Source: Aquimarina sp. AU58
GTDB lineage: Bacteria > Bacteroidota > Bacteroidia > Flavobacteriales > Flavobacteriaceae
Assembly (NCBI RefSeq): GCF_900312745.1
Contig: NZ_OMPD01000008.1
Span: forward strand, 186,001 to 250,000
Length of the DNA stretch: 64,000 nt
Direction of reading: 5' to 3'
Shown in pieces: positions 50,986-61,721 of this stretch (position 1 is the first letter of the stretch; each line of letters starts with the position of its first letter). The position numbers and the translations under genes were made by a program. Below the pieces are notes generated by a model, which saw only the letters and a list, made by a program, of their open reading frames with translations, had not been told where the DNA came from and made no database searches.

Positions 50986-52500
50986 TTGATGAAAAAGCTA
51001 TTCTTATTCATAGGTATACTATCTATGTCTTTTTTGAGTGCTCAAGATATTACTGATGCATTACGTTATTCACAACAAGATATTCTTGGTACTGCACGCT
51101 ACAGAGCCATGAGTGGTGCTTTTGGCGCCTTGGGAGGAGATTTATCTGCACTGCAAATTAACCCAGCCGGGTCAGCCGTTTTTTTAAATTCTCATGGATC
51201 GGTTACCCTTTCTACAAGTCATATTGATAACGATGTAAACTACTCCGATCGTTTAACCAATCGTGATTCTAGAAATTTAAATTTTAATCAAGTAGGAGCC
51301 GTTTTTATTTTCGATCATTACAGTGATGATGCAATCATTAATAAACTTTCATTAGGGTTAGCGTATGATCAGACTGCAAATAATGCTAATGAATTTACTG
51401 TTTTTGGGAGAAGTTCTAATTCTATCGACAACTTTTTTCTTGCCGAAGCACAAGGACTGCCTCTGGATTTGATTTCGAGAAGATCGGGAGAATCTATAGA
51501 CCAGCTTTATAGTTTTCTTGGAGAATCTGAAGGGTATGCTGCTCAGCAAGCATTCCTAGGTCGCGAAGCTTTTGTTATAGAAGCAACCGATGTTGATAAT
51601 CCCAATAACACTTCTTATTTTTCGAATATTGCATCTGGTGTTTTTGATCAGGAATACTATTATGAAAGTACAGGTTTAAATGGAAAATTCACTTTAAATG
51701 GAGGTGCACAAATTAATCAAGTTTTTTATGTAGGATTTAATATCAACTCTCATTTTATTAATTACGACAGAGTTACTGAGTTTTTTGAAGGAAATAACAA
51801 TGCAGGCAGCAATGTTAATGAAGTAACATTTACCAATAAACTATCTACCACCGGTGGAGGGTTTTCTGCTCAAGTTGGAGGTATTGCAAAGGTATCTGAA
51901 ATGATCCGCTTAGGAGCTTCTTTTGAATCTCCTACCTGGTACTATATTGAAGAAGAGACCACTCAGCGCCTGGAAACATTTAGTGATATAGATGGAAGAT
52001 CCATTGTTGATCCCGATGTTATTAATGTTTTCCCAGAATATAAATTACGCACACCCGCAAAAGCCACAGGTAGTATTGCTGTATTATTCAAACAACATGG
52101 ATTAATCAGTCTTGATTACTCTTACAAAGATTATTCTACAACAAAACTAAGCTCTGACGAAAACATTAGCTTCTCTAATCTAAACAGAGAAATTAACGAC
52201 AATTTACAAGGTGCCTCTAGTATAAGAATTGGTACCGAATGGAGAGTTGAAAACTGGAGCATTAGAGGTGGATATCGTTTTGAAGAAAGCCCTTATAAAA
52301 ATGATTTGATCCTTGGAGAAAAAATAGGGTATTCTCTTGGAACGGGGTATTCTTTTGGAAAATTTAAAATTGACATTGCTTATGATTACAGTGAACAAGA
52401 ACGTACCGAGCAATTTTATCCTAATTCTGGTTTTAATAATGCAGCTCTTGTAGATAGTCACATGCGAAATCTTACATTTACTTTTGGCATGAATTTCTAG
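50986..52500 (+). CDS. OmpP1/FadL-type outer membrane protein
   Basis: A 504-residue beta-barrel protein (signal peptide ending LSAQ) with the OmpP1/FadL pattern: SGAFGALGGDLSALQINPAGSAV near the N-terminus, alternating amphipathic strands, and a C-terminal strand ending FTFGMNF. This family takes up hydrophobic compounds such as fatty acids; ligand unknown. The N-terminal DALRYSQQDILGTARYRAM segment is common in flavobacterial members. A strong terminator follows. Confidence 0.9.
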   Translation: MMKKLFLFIGILSMSFLSAQDITDALRYSQQDILGTARYRAMSGAFGALGGDLSALQINPAGSAVFLNSHGSVTLSTSHIDNDVNYSDRLTNRDSRNLNFNQVGAVFIFDHYSDDAIINKLSLGLAYDQTANNANEFTVFGRSSNSIDNFFLAEAQGLPLDLISRRSGESIDQLYSFLGESEGYAAQQAFLGREAFVIEATDVDNPNNTSYFSNIASGVFDQEYYYESTGLNGKFTLNGGAQINQVFYVGFNINSHFINYDRVTEFFEGNNNAGSNVNEVTFTNKLSTTGGGFSAQVGGIAKVSEMIRLGASFESPTWYYIEEETTQRLETFSDIDGRSIVDPDVINVFPEYKLRTPAKATGSIAVLFKQHGLISLDYSYKDYSTTKLSSDENISFSNLNREINDNLQGASSIRIGTEWRVENWSIRGGYRFEESPYKNDLILGEKIGYSLGTGYSFGKFKIDIAYDYSEQERTEQFYPNSGFNNAALVDSHMRNLTFTFGMNF

Positions 52501-52520
52501 AATAGTATATAGTGTTTATC

Positions 52521-52562
52521 ATACAAAAAAACCGAGATGTTATGATCTCGGTTTTTTTGTAT
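52521..52562. terminator. Bidirectional terminator
   Basis: ATACAAAAAAACCGAGAT (52521-52538), loop GTTATG and the exact complement (52545-52562) form an 18-bp stem between convergent genes. Confidence 0.92.
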
Positions 52563-52571
52563 AAAAGTATT

Positions 52572-54065
52572 TTATCGTATTAATGAAAAATTACCTGCAA
52601 AAACTCTCCGTCGCATATTCGGATCTCTGGGCTCATTAAATTCTACTCTAAACCAATAATCTGAAGAAGGCATATTTTTTCCGTTATAGGTACCATCCCA
52701 TCCTGGCCCACCTGCTCTTAGTTGTTTTAACAACTTACCATATCTATCAAATATATAGATTAGAGCTGCAGGTTGGCCTTCGATATTAATCAGGCTCCAG
52801 GTATCATGAAAACCATCTCCATTTGGTGTAAAATATTTAGGGTATCCTAAAATCATAATAACATCAGATATTTCTTCACTAGCGGGGCAGTTCGCATATC
52901 TGGCTGTGATAAAATAATCTCCTGGTGGAACATTAGTAAATATTGGCGAAGACTGAAAAGGTCTATATTCTAAAAAGCCATTTCCTATATCCCGGTCGAG
53001 TCTATACTCAAAATCATCAAACCCTGCAGCTTCTACATCAGGAGCAGCAACTACTTCTGCCGTAATAGTATACCCCCCTGCAAAAGATTCTTCTGCAATA
53101 GAATATCCCACAGAAACAACAGCATCAGAAACATCCAGAACCACTAAATCATCAGGAGAATCAGGAACCTCTGCTCCCGTTTCATCAAAACCTCTTAATT
53201 GATACACTCCTTCTGTAGTAACTTCTAAAAATGGTATTACCCCAGGAGGCCCCGGAACATTTACAAAATTAGTAGTTCCTACATCTGCTCTTGCCCATTG
53301 ATACGTTACAGCTCTGGGAAACCTTCCTTCTATAGTAATCGGAAATTCACCACATGTAGCAATATCAGGCCCTACACCGGGTTCTAAAATACTGCAATCT
53401 GTAGTTCCTGCATTATCTTCGTTAAGATTGGTTTGCTGAAGTTGAATAACCCCTGCCTCATCTGCAAAATTAGTAATTAGAATAATGTAGTACTCGCCAG
53501 ATTGAGCATTAGGTATTGTTAGTGTTTCTATATAAATATCATCATCCGGCGTTCTTGCATAACTACAGTCAATGATATTAGTATTATCCATATTATTAAC
53601 ATAATAATCAGGATCATCGACATTATTTACACATTCTGCAGGACGTATATTATCTCCATCCCCATTATTATCACATCCCTGAGAAAGAATATCACAATTC
53701 ACAAATGAAGTAGGAAAAGGTCCCCAGGCAATAAAATCTACATCAAGCTGCCTTTCTCCTCTGTCTAAATTACTATTATCATTGCTATCGACCCACTGTT
53801 GAATATCAAAAATCAATTCTCCTGGTTGATCAATACGAATAAAGTACCATGCCGGGTTAGGAGTAGTATTTAAACAACCTACTTCACCAAGGCCATCCAT
53901 ATCACCAGTTACATTAGGGAAAGTCAATTCTAAAGAAGCATCAGAACAAAAAGGCTGAGCAGCTCTACAAGCTACATCAAAGTCCTGAGCATAAAAAAGT
54001 GTACTTTTAAAAACAAGAATGCTAAAAAGCAACAAAATTTGAGGTAATCCTTTTGCCATTTTCAT
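52572..54065 (-). CDS. T9SS type B sorting domain surface protein
   Basis: A 497-residue exported protein (signal peptide ending FYAQ) with a C-terminal type B sorting domain (about 415-497): PKYFTPNGDGFHDTW, LIYIFDRYGKLL, GWDGTYNGKNMPSSDYWFRVEF and a final AGNFSLIR. This domain takes proteins through the type IX secretion system, known for gliding adhesins. The N-terminal part has cysteine-bearing repeats (ACRAAQPFCSDASLELTFPN) and beta domains of unknown ligand. Starts at ATG 54065; a second ATG is two codons later. Confidence 0.92.
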   Translation of the reverse strand: MKMAKGLPQILLLFSILVFKSTLFYAQDFDVACRAAQPFCSDASLELTFPNVTGDMDGLGEVGCLNTTPNPAWYFIRIDQPGELIFDIQQWVDSNDNSNLDRGERQLDVDFIAWGPFPTSFVNCDILSQGCDNNGDGDNIRPAECVNNVDDPDYYVNNMDNTNIIDCSYARTPDDDIYIETLTIPNAQSGEYYIILITNFADEAGVIQLQQTNLNEDNAGTTDCSILEPGVGPDIATCGEFPITIEGRFPRAVTYQWARADVGTTNFVNVPGPPGVIPFLEVTTEGVYQLRGFDETGAEVPDSPDDLVVLDVSDAVVSVGYSIAEESFAGGYTITAEVVAAPDVEAAGFDDFEYRLDRDIGNGFLEYRPFQSSPIFTNVPPGDYFITARYANCPASEEISDVIMILGYPKYFTPNGDGFHDTWSLINIEGQPAALIYIFDRYGKLLKQLRAGGPGWDGTYNGKNMPSSDYWFRVEFNEPRDPNMRRRVFAGNFSLIR

Positions 54066-54193
54066 ATAACGTTAAAACTTTATTTTTCGTGTGTTACAGT
54101 TCAATTTGGGACTTAAATATACAGAACTTCTCCAAGAAAACTAATATCTACAATTGTTTAACATAGCTTTTACTAAGTAAAACAACAAAATCG

Positions 54194-54201
54194 TATCTTT
54201 G
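54194..54201 (+). promoter_or_regulatory. folE -7 promoter element
   Basis: TATCTTTG fits TAnnTTTG 97 bases upstream of folE; no clear -33 TTG. The resulting leader of about 90 bases shows no obvious riboswitch fold. Confidence 0.4.
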
Positions 54202-54298
54202 CACACCATAATATAGAAGGTATTCGTTAATACGATTCTATTTATGTTACAAAAAAACAAAAAAGTGAGAATTTTGATAAATTATAAAATTTTGAAGT

Positions 54299-54976
54299 GT
54301 GAAAATTGACAAGGCCCTCGAAGCTATTGAAGCGCTAGGTGATAATCATGTAGCTACTAGCGCTACCACTCCTCTTAGAGAAGATGCCTTTAAACTTAGT
54401 GATGCCGAAAAAATTGCTTTGATTAAAGAAGATGTAAAACATATTATGGAAACTTTGGGACTAGATCTAACAGATGACAGTCTTAAAGGTACTCCTCAAC
54501 GTGTAGCAAAAATGTTTGTAAATGAGATTTTTTCAGGCCTTCATCCTCAAAGAAAACCAGATGCCTCTACATTTGACAATCATTATAAATACGGAGAGAT
54601 GCTGGTAGAGAAAAATATTACTGTATATTCTACTTGCGAGCATCATTTACTTCCAATTGTTGGTCGGGCTCATGTGGCATATATTTCTAATGGCACCGTA
54701 GTTGGATTATCCAAAATGAATCGTATTGTTGATTATTATGCAAAACGTCCGCAAGTACAGGAACGCCTAACCATGCAAATCGTTCAAGATTTACAAGTAG
54801 TTCTGGGAACAAAGGATGTGGCTTGTGTTATCGACGCAAAGCATTTATGTGTAAATTCTCGAGGAATCAGAGACATAGAAAGCAGTACCGTTACTAGTGA
54901 GTTCGGTGGTAAATTTAAAGAGCAATCTGTAAAAAGAGAATTTTTAGATTACATCAAATTAGATACTACCTTTTAA
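54299..54976 (+). CDS. folE: GTP cyclohydrolase I
   Basis: A 225-residue enzyme converting GTP to dihydroneopterin triphosphate for folate and pterin synthesis. The zinc site and catalytic segment are in STCEHHLLPIVGRAHVAY and KHLCVNSRGI. The C-terminal GGKFKEQSVKREFLDYI is typical of the family. It begins at GTG 54299 in a context shared with murB and lpxK. cysS follows 38 bp downstream. Confidence 0.96.
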   Translation: MKIDKALEAIEALGDNHVATSATTPLREDAFKLSDAEKIALIKEDVKHIMETLGLDLTDDSLKGTPQRVAKMFVNEIFSGLHPQRKPDASTFDNHYKYGEMLVEKNITVYSTCEHHLLPIVGRAHVAYISNGTVVGLSKMNRIVDYYAKRPQVQERLTMQIVQDLQVVLGTKDVACVIDAKHLCVNSRGIRDIESSTVTSEFGGKFKEQSVKREFLDYIKLDTTF

Positions 54977-55014
54977 TTTTATTTTCAACAAAATCATAAG
55001 CATCACTCTACATC

Positions 55015-56511
55015 ATGGCAGCAACTTCGTTGTATAAAACTCAGGAATTAAAAATTTATAATTCTATTTCAGGTCAAAAAGAAACATTTAAATCTATTAC
55101 AGAGGGTAATATAGGAATGTATGTGTGTGGACCTACAGTTTATAGCAATGTACACTTAGGAAACTGTCGTACATTTATTTCTTTTGACCTGGTATTTAGG
55201 TACCTAAGACATCTGGAGTATAAAGTTCGCTATGTTAGAAATATTACCGATGCCGGTCATCTTGAAAACGATGCAGACGAAGGCGAGGATAAAGTGGCCA
55301 AAAAGGCGCGATTAGAGGAATTAGAACCTATGGAAATCGTACAGCGATATACTTTAGATTTTCATCATGTTATGTCCAAATTCAATGCAATACCGCCAAG
55401 TATAGAACCCACGGCTACTGGACATATCGTAGAACAAATTGAAATTATCAAAACGATTATCGATAATGGTTTTGCATACGAATCAAATGGTTCTATTTAT
55501 TTTGATGTTCAGAAATTTAATGAAACTAACGATTACGGAAAGTTAAGCGGGCGTAACCTCGAGGATATGATTGCAAATACCCGGGAATTATCTGCTCAAA
55601 GTGACAAAAAGAACCCCCAGGATTTTGCGCTTTGGAAAAAAGCAGAACCTCAACACATTATGCGCTGGCCATCTCCATGGAGTGATGGTTTCCCTGGTTG
55701 GCACCTGGAGTGTACTGTGATGAGCACCAAATACTTAGGCGAGCGATTCGATATTCATGGAGGAGGAATGGATTTAAAATTTCCTCATCACGAATGTGAA
55801 ATTGCACAGGGAGAAGCCGCTTGTGGTCAAACTCCTGTAAATTATTGGATGCATGCTAATATGCTTACTCTTAATGGTAAAAAAATGTCTAAATCAACTG
55901 GAAATACTATATCTCCGGGAGAATTATTTTCGGGCAATAATGACTTTTTAAATAAGCCATTTGACCCTACCATTGTTCGATTTTTTATGCTTCAGGCACA
56001 TTACAGAAGTATCTTGGATTTTTCTAACGATGCGTTAGAAGCTTCAGAAAAGGGATTTTACAGATTAATAGATGCAATACAAACTATCGATACGCTATCC
56101 ACTAGCTCGACCACCGAAGGGTTTAATGTGCAAAACTGGAGGCAAGAATGCTATGATGCAATGAACGATGATTTTAACAGCCCTATCCTAATTGCTAAAT
56201 TATTTGATGCTGTTAAGTTTATTAATACAATTAAAGAACAAAAGGCTACAATTTCTGCTATAGATCTTGAATTATTACGTAAAACCATACATGGTTTTGT
56301 ATTTGATGTTCTTGGATTAGTGAATATAAATGAAACTGCTTCGGATATAAGTGATAAGCTTTCTGGAGCGGTAGAATTATTGATTAACTTAAGAGCAGAA
56401 GCAAGAGCTAATAAAGATTTTGCCACTAGTGATAAAATTAGAGATGAACTTATAGAAATTGGCATTCAACTTAAGGATGGCAGGGATGGCACTAGCTTTT
56501 CATTAAATTAA
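55015..56511 (+). CDS. cysS: Cysteine--tRNA ligase
   Basis: A class I synthetase of 498 residues. The HIGH motif is HLGN in [14 protein letters not shown] and KMSKS is in [10 protein letters not shown]. Zinc ligands lie in CGPT (Cys near 38) and [10 protein letters not shown] with HECE later. It activates cysteine for tRNA-Cys. yidD follows five bases downstream. Confidence 0.97.
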   Translation: MAATSLYKTQELKIYNSISGQKETFKSITEGNIGMYVCGPTVYSNVHLGNCRTFISFDLVFRYLRHLEYKVRYVRNITDAGHLENDADEGEDKVAKKARLEELEPMEIVQRYTLDFHHVMSKFNAIPPSIEPTATGHIVEQIEIIKTIIDNGFAYESNGSIYFDVQKFNETNDYGKLSGRNLEDMIANTRELSAQSDKKNPQDFALWKKAEPQHIMRWPSPWSDGFPGWHLECTVMSTKYLGERFDIHGGGMDLKFPHHECEIAQGEAACGQTPVNYWMHANMLTLNGKKMSKSTGNTISPGELFSGNNDFLNKPFDPTIVRFFMLQAHYRSILDFSNDALEASEKGFYRLIDAIQTIDTLSTSSTTEGFNVQNWRQECYDAMNDDFNSPILIAKLFDAVKFINTIKEQKATISAIDLELLRKTIHGFVFDVLGLVNINETASDISDKLSGAVELLINLRAEARANKDFATSDKIRDELIEIGIQLKDGRDGTSFSLN

Positions 56512-56516
56512 CTATT

Positions 56517-56789
56517 TTGGCTTTTAAGACGACCATAAAACAAATTTTAATATTTCCATTTGTGGTATTGGTTAAGCTGTATCAAAACCTAATATCACCA
56601 TTAACTCCTGCTACCTGCCGTTATCAGCCTACTTGTTCGCATTATACTCTTGAAGCGTTACAAAAACATGGGCTTTTTAAAGGAGGAATGCTTTCAATTA
56701 AGCGTATTTTTAGTTGTCACCCCTGGGGAGGTAGTGGCTATGATCCGGTTCCTGATGTTGAGAATGAATCTGTGAAAAGTGAACAATAA
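56517..56789 (+). CDS. yidD: Membrane protein insertion efficiency factor YidD
   Basis: A 90-residue protein with an amphipathic N-terminal helix and the YidD core [31 protein letters not shown], in which the CRYxPTCSxY motif is diagnostic, then [24 protein letters not shown]. It helps insert membrane proteins with YidC. It starts at TTG 56517, five bases after cysS stops. Confidence 0.94.
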   Translation: MAFKTTIKQILIFPFVVLVKLYQNLISPLTPATCRYQPTCSHYTLEALQKHGLFKGGMLSIKRIFSCHPWGGSGYDPVPDVENESVKSEQ

Positions 56790-56881
56790 AGATCCTTTCA
56801 TAATAATTGTATTTATAAAACGTATGGTCATTTTTTCAATATATGAATATGTAATACGTTTCTCATATAAATACCTATATT

Positions 56882-56889
56882 TACTTTTG
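56882..56889 (+). promoter_or_regulatory. lgt -7 promoter element
   Basis: TACTTTTG fits TAnnTTTG and lies 18 bases before the lgt ATG. Confidence 0.4.
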
Positions 56890-56906
56890 AAAAATAAAAC
56901 TCACGC

Positions 56907-57836
56907 ATGATATTTACAAAAATTACCTGGAATCCAGTTGAGGGAATAGATCTCGGCTTTTTTGTTATTCGTTTTTATAGCTTAATGTTTGTAATTGCCT
57001 TTACACTAGGATGGTACCTAATGAAAAAAATCTATATCCGAGAGAATGTCTCTATGGAAAAACTAGATTCTGTATTTATATATGCTGTTATCGGTACATT
57101 ATTAGGCGCCAGGTTAGGACATGTATTTTTTTATGACTGGGATTATTACAAAAACAATCTTTTAGAAATTCTTTTGCCTTTCAGGTTTAAACCAGCATTC
57201 GAATTTATAGGTTTTCAAGGATTAGCGAGTCATGGAGCTGCTATTGCTTTTATAATTGCAATGTATTATTACTCTAAAAAAGTCTTACACAAACATCCGC
57301 TTTGGGTTTTAGATAGAGTTACTATTCCTGCAGCATTTGGAGGTATTTTTGTTCGATTAGGTAATTTCTTTAACTCTGAGATTATTGGAAAAGAATCTGG
57401 AGATTCTTTTTTTGGAGTAAAGTTTATACGTGATGGTATAAGTAAAAGAGAGGCTTTAAAAGAAACCGGAATGGATAGCGTTAATAAAGCGTATTCTGCA
57501 ATCGTAGAAAATCCTAAATTCTCCAACTTACTAGAAGCTATTCCGTATCGTCATCCAGCTCAATTATATGAAGCTTTTGGATATATATTTGTATCTATTA
57601 TCCTATGGTTAATCTATTGGAAAACTGATAAACGAAAAAACAGTGGATTTCTTTTCGGAATGTATTTAATTCTAATATTTACAGTACGCTTTATTGTAGA
57701 ATATGTTAAATCAAGCCAGGGAGGTTTTGAAAGTGCCTTAGGTTTACTATCAACAGGTCAATGGCTTAGTATCCCTTTTATTATTATTGGCTTGTATTTT
57801 GTAATACGATCCCGAAAGAAAACAGAAGTTAATTAA
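56907..57836 (+). CDS. lgt: Prolipoprotein diacylglyceryl transferase
   Basis: A 309-residue multi-span membrane enzyme that transfers diacylglyceryl from phosphatidylglycerol to lipobox cysteines. Conserved motifs are present: GARLGHVFFYD, ASHGAAIAF (catalytic His), VRLGNFFNSEIIGK, YRHPAQLYEA and RFIVEYVKSSQGGFE. A longer middle insertion (about 175-210) is typical of Bacteroidetes. It acts on the many lipoproteins in this window. Compare the divergent copy at 13978-14715. Confidence 0.96.
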   Translation: MIFTKITWNPVEGIDLGFFVIRFYSLMFVIAFTLGWYLMKKIYIRENVSMEKLDSVFIYAVIGTLLGARLGHVFFYDWDYYKNNLLEILLPFRFKPAFEFIGFQGLASHGAAIAFIIAMYYYSKKVLHKHPLWVLDRVTIPAAFGGIFVRLGNFFNSEIIGKESGDSFFGVKFIRDGISKREALKETGMDSVNKAYSAIVENPKFSNLLEAIPYRHPAQLYEAFGYIFVSIILWLIYWKTDKRKNSGFLFGMYLILIFTVRFIVEYVKSSQGGFESALGLLSTGQWLSIPFIIIGLYFVIRSRKKTEVN

Positions 57837-57846
57837 ATAGAAAATA

Positions 57847-57889
57847 GCATAAAAAAAGCCGATGTAAAATACATCGGCTTTTTTTATGC
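57847..57889. terminator. Bidirectional terminator
   Basis: GCATAAAAAAAGCCGATGTA (57847-57866) and its complement (57870-57889) form a perfect 20-bp stem between lgt and the convergent prfA. Confidence 0.93.
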
Positions 57890-57903
57890 GTTCAGTTTTA
57901 TTT

Positions 57904-58980
57904 TTAAAAAATCTCGTTAGATTCTTTTAGTTTTTCTGTATTTGCTACCAATTGAAGTTCATCTATAATTTTCTGAATATCTCCATCTATAATATTACCT
58001 AAGTCATATAGAGTTAAACCAATACGGTGATCCGTTACCCTACCTTGCGGATAGTTATAGGTTCTAATTTTTGCAGAACGATCTCCGGATGAAACCATAC
58101 TTTTACGTTTCTCAGAATCTGCTGCTTGTTTCTTCTCCAATTCCATATCATACAATCGAGATCGCAATACTTTTAATGCTTTTTCGAGGTTCTTATGTGA
58201 TGATTTCTGATCCTGGCAACTTACAATCATTCCTGTTGGCTCATGATGTAACTTAATTGCCGAATATGTAGTATTTACAGACTGCCCTCCTGGTCCTGTA
58301 GAAGTAGTACGTTCTATACGCACTTCTTGCATATCGAGTTCGATATCAAATTCTTCTGCTTCAGGTAAAACCATTACGGTGGCAGCACTGGTATGTACTC
58401 GACCTTGTGTTTCGGTCTGAGGAACTCGCTGTACACGATGTACTCCTGCTTCAAACTTTAATGTCCCATAAACATCTTCACCATTAACTTCGAAAATAAT
58501 TTCTTTATAACCACCACTGGTTCCTTCATTAAGATCTACAACACTAGTACCCCATCCTCTACCTTCGCAATATTTAGTATACATTCTAAATAAATCTCCT
58601 GCAAAAATACTCGCTTCGTCCCCTCCTGTTCCTGCACGAATTTCTACCACACAGTTCTTAGCATCTTCGGGGTCTTTTGGCACAAGCATAAAGCGAATTT
58701 TTTCTTCCAAACCAGGTAATTCTTCTTTAGCCTCTTCTAGCTGCATTTTGGCCATTTCTACCATCTCTGCATCACTACCATCAGCAATAATTTCTTCTGC
58801 CTCTTTTAGATTATTAGTGAGTTCAATATAAGAATCTCTCACATCCATAAGTGCTTTAAGATCTTTGTATTCTTTATTAAGCTGTATGTACTTTTTTTGA
58901 TCTGCAATGATATCCGGCTGAATGATTAAATCAGTCACTTCTTCAAACCGTTGCTTTACAATATTTAATTTATCAATCAT
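57904..58980 (-). CDS. prfA: Peptide chain release factor 1
   Basis: A 358-residue release factor reading UAA and UAG. The GGQ peptidyl-hydrolysis motif is in [11 protein letters not shown], and the stop-codon PxT motif is [18 protein letters not shown] (PQT), matching the RF1 class. Length fits. It needs methylation of the GGQ glutamine by PrmC, not in this window. Monocistronic. Confidence 0.97.
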   Translation of the reverse strand: MIDKLNIVKQRFEEVTDLIIQPDIIADQKKYIQLNKEYKDLKALMDVRDSYIELTNNLKEAEEIIADGSDAEMVEMAKMQLEEAKEELPGLEEKIRFMLVPKDPEDAKNCVVEIRAGTGGDEASIFAGDLFRMYTKYCEGRGWGTSVVDLNEGTSGGYKEIIFEVNGEDVYGTLKFEAGVHRVQRVPQTETQGRVHTSAATVMVLPEAEEFDIELDMQEVRIERTTSTGPGGQSVNTTYSAIKLHHEPTGMIVSCQDQKSSHKNLEKALKVLRSRLYDMELEKKQAADSEKRKSMVSSGDRSAKIRTYNYPQGRVTDHRIGLTLYDLGNIIDGDIQKIIDELQLVANTEKLKESNEIF

Positions 58981-59124
58981 AGTGTATTCTTCCTAATCTG
59001 TAGAATATACAAAAGTAAGCTTTTTTGTCATAAGCTCATACAGCATAGCAAGAATACAGATCAATTTTATTCACGTATCTGATTTGAGGTGATTTGACCT
59101 CATAATATCTATTGTTTTTGGTTT

Positions 59125-60837
59125 TCATTTTCTTTCAAAAATTATCTCTCCATCAAATACAGTCATATCTACTTTGGTATTGGCAATTTTATTAGGATCT
59201 ATAGAAAAAATATTCTGATTTAGCACTACAAAATCTGCTTTCTTCCCTATTTCAAGAGATCCTACTTCTGTCTCCTGTCTCATAACATATGCTCCGTTAA
59301 GTGTATAAGCTTTTACGGCCTCTTCTATGGATATATTTTGCGGAAAACGTGTTACCGCATTTTGCATTCCTACAAATGGGTTGATACTGCTTACATCCCA
59401 ATCACTACTTAATGTAATTCTGGCATTAGCCTCTTTTAAACTCTTTATAGGAACCAGGTTTTGCGAATTCTCCTTTCCTATAAGCTCTGCATTCTCACCC
59501 CAATGATTTGGTTGTGTAAAATCACCTGATACCTGGCAATCTGCTGTAACATTTAATTGAGAAAAACGTGATAAATCTGATGGGGTTACTATTTCGACAT
59601 GTGTAATTCTATGCCTTCCAGAGCCATTGCTTGCCGTTTCTATTGCATTTAAAGACTCTTTGATTCCTCTATTTCCAATAGCATGAATATGGAAATCAAA
59701 TCCTACATTTTCTAATTGTTTAATATAACTTGTTATTCGATTTTGGGTAAAATAATTCAACCCGTTATTATTTGGTTTCTGAAAAAGATCTATTAGATAT
59801 TCTTCTTGCATTGCTGCTGTTGTATTATGTACTATCCCATCACTATATAGCTTGATTTGATTTATTTTTAAAAGACTATTACCATCATTTTCATATAATG
59901 ATTTTAGCAATGATATTTGTGACTCATCATTCTGCATAGGATATGCCCATAATCCTAAATTAACCCGGGCAGTAAGTTTTCCTTCTTTTTCTAATTGTTT
60001 CCATGTGGTATGATGATCTCTTTTCCAATAGGTTCGCGCATCACAAATAGAGGTTATTCCATTTTTAGCCAGTTCTGGTAATGCAAAATTTACTAAACCA
60101 TTATAATCATTTGCTTTAGTTTGACTAGTTGGTGTTAATGCCAAATCTAAAATAAGATTTCCTGCATTATCTATCAGAATTCCATTAAAGCTACCGTTTT
60201 CATCCTTCATATAAATTCCTCCCGATGGGTCTTTAGAATTACTATCTATCCCTGCTATTTCTAGCGCTTTAGAATTTACCCAAATCGAATGAGAAGTACG
60301 TTCCATAATTGCAATAGGCTTAGTACTACTAATATCATCTAAAATATCTATAGGAGAACGTTTTGCTTCAAGAAGTGTATATAAATCTACGCCCCAGCCC
60401 AAAAGCCATTCTTCATTAGGAAAATCACGTAAAGCTTTACGAATTGTGGGTGCATAATTTTCGGGATCATTGTCTTCTTTTAAAATAAACTTAAAATTTT
60501 CTGATGAAGCTTCTAATGGGTGCATATGTACATCATGTATCCCTGGTATTACAGTAGCTCCTTTAAGATCTATTACTTCTGTATCTTTACCTATCTGTGC
60601 CAGCGCTTTATCTGTATTTCCCACATAGATTATCTTATTTCCTTCAACAATTATAGCCTCTGCCCATGCCTGTTTGGGGTTTACAGTAAAAATAGTACCG
60701 TTGATATAGGCTTTAACTTCTTGCTCTTGATCAGATATAGTATTATCATCTTTATTACAAGAATTTGCACTTACCATTAATGTTATAATAAAGGCTATAA
60801 GTTTCATTTGATTGTTTTTAATATTTGATACTATCAT
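59125..60837 (-). CDS. Amidohydrolase lipoprotein (YtcJ-like)
   Basis: A 570-residue lipoprotein (lipobox SANSC-NKDD) of the amidohydrolase superfamily, YtcJ/LAF3-like branch: IPGIHDVHMHP with the HxH metal pair, HIHAIGNRG and DWDVSS near the end and GKKADFVVL at the C-terminus. The reaction is a hydrolysis of an unknown amide or imide. The ATG at 60837 overlaps the stop of the upstream AraC gene by four bases (ATGA), so it is translationally coupled. A start at 60807 (MKLIAFII) is also possible and fits a shorter signal peptide. Confidence 0.85.
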   Translation of the reverse strand: MIVSNIKNNQMKLIAFIITLMVSANSCNKDDNTISDQEQEVKAYINGTIFTVNPKQAWAEAIIVEGNKIIYVGNTDKALAQIGKDTEVIDLKGATVIPGIHDVHMHPLEASSENFKFILKEDNDPENYAPTIRKALRDFPNEEWLLGWGVDLYTLLEAKRSPIDILDDISSTKPIAIMERTSHSIWVNSKALEIAGIDSNSKDPSGGIYMKDENGSFNGILIDNAGNLILDLALTPTSQTKANDYNGLVNFALPELAKNGITSICDARTYWKRDHHTTWKQLEKEGKLTARVNLGLWAYPMQNDESQISLLKSLYENDGNSLLKINQIKLYSDGIVHNTTAAMQEEYLIDLFQKPNNNGLNYFTQNRITSYIKQLENVGFDFHIHAIGNRGIKESLNAIETASNGSGRHRITHVEIVTPSDLSRFSQLNVTADCQVSGDFTQPNHWGENAELIGKENSQNLVPIKSLKEANARITLSSDWDVSSINPFVGMQNAVTRFPQNISIEEAVKAYTLNGAYVMRQETEVGSLEIGKKADFVVLNQNIFSIDPNKIANTKVDMTVFDGEIIFERK

Positions 60838-61688
60838 TTTATGGGGATATATATTTCTGTTACATACTCTTTGGGGTCGTCACTATGCACACTATTTACT
60901 TTATATAATTCTAAAAAAGGAGACTCAGATACCTCATGCTGTGTATTTAATATCCAATTCCCAAAAATCTTATCGTAGGTGTGTTGTAATAAACTGTAAG
61001 CTCCATAATGCGTAAAAACTGCATATGTTTGTTCTGGCAAAATTTTTATGCTGAATTTATTTTTAAAATCACAATTTTGAGATAGTGTAAAACAGGCATC
61101 ATAGTTACATCGAATTGCCTCAGATATTAATGGTTCATCCCAAATAATCCCTATACTTTCTGATGTAGATACATTCACCTCTAATCTTACAGCTTCTTCA
61201 TATAATTCATCCCAAACTTCTTCAATCTTATCACTATAATAATCTGCCATAATCGTTTTATAAAAAACCTTTTGTTCTGGCAGGTTGATTATTTTTTCTT
61301 CATAAAAACTCATTGCTATTTTCGTATTCTTTACTATCGACGTTAAGATGTCTTCTTTTTTACTTTTATACTCCTGAGGAGAAATTCCAAAATGTTTTTT
61401 AAAAGCCTTACTAAACGCTTGTAAATCAGAATACCCAACTTTTATTGCTATTTGTGATATCGTCTGGTTTTGATACAAAAGCATTTTTGCTCCGCTTTCT
61501 ACCTTAAGCCTGGTAATATAAGCTCCAATGGTTTCTTTATAATATCCTTTAAAGATGCGTTGTAAGTTTCGATATGAGAAATTAGAGACTTCTTCAAGCT
61601 TCTTAATCTCAAAAGTTGTATTGAAATTATTTCGCAAATACAAAGCTGTACTTTGCATTCTTTTTATATAAACATCCTTTTTATTCAC
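60834..61688 (-). CDS. AraC family regulator with GyrI-like domain
   Basis: A 284-residue regulator. Residues about 11-110 are an AraC DNA-binding domain (FEIKKLEEVSNFSYRNLQRIF and ISQIAIKVGYSDLQAFSKAFKKHFG). Residues about 125-284 are a GyrI-like effector-binding domain (SMSFYEEKIINLPEQKVFYKTI and YTEIYIPIK end). The organisation resembles Rob. The effector is unknown. It begins at GTG 61688, four bases after a -7 match, with an alternative ATG at 61658. It is coupled to the amidohydrolase gene and probably controls it. Confidence 0.85.
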   Translation of the reverse strand: MNKKDVYIKRMQSTALYLRNNFNTTFEIKKLEEVSNFSYRNLQRIFKGYYKETIGAYITRLKVESGAKMLLYQNQTISQIAIKVGYSDLQAFSKAFKKHFGISPQEYKSKKEDILTSIVKNTKIAMSFYEEKIINLPEQKVFYKTIMADYYSDKIEEVWDELYEEAVRLEVNVSTSESIGIIWDEPLISEAIRCNYDACFTLSQNCDFKNKFSIKILPEQTYAVFTHYGAYSLLQHTYDKIFGNWILNTQHEVSESPFLELYKVNSVHSDDPKEYVTEIYIPIK

Positions 61689-61692
61689 ATTG

Positions 61693-61700
61693 CAAATTTA
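61693..61700 (-). promoter_or_regulatory. -7 element for the AraC gene, possibly leaderless
   Basis: On the minus strand TAAATTTG ends four bases before the GTG at 61688. A leaderless transcript would result if GTG is the start. Confidence 0.35.
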
Positions 61701-61721
61701 TGAAATATAGCAAGTTATGGT

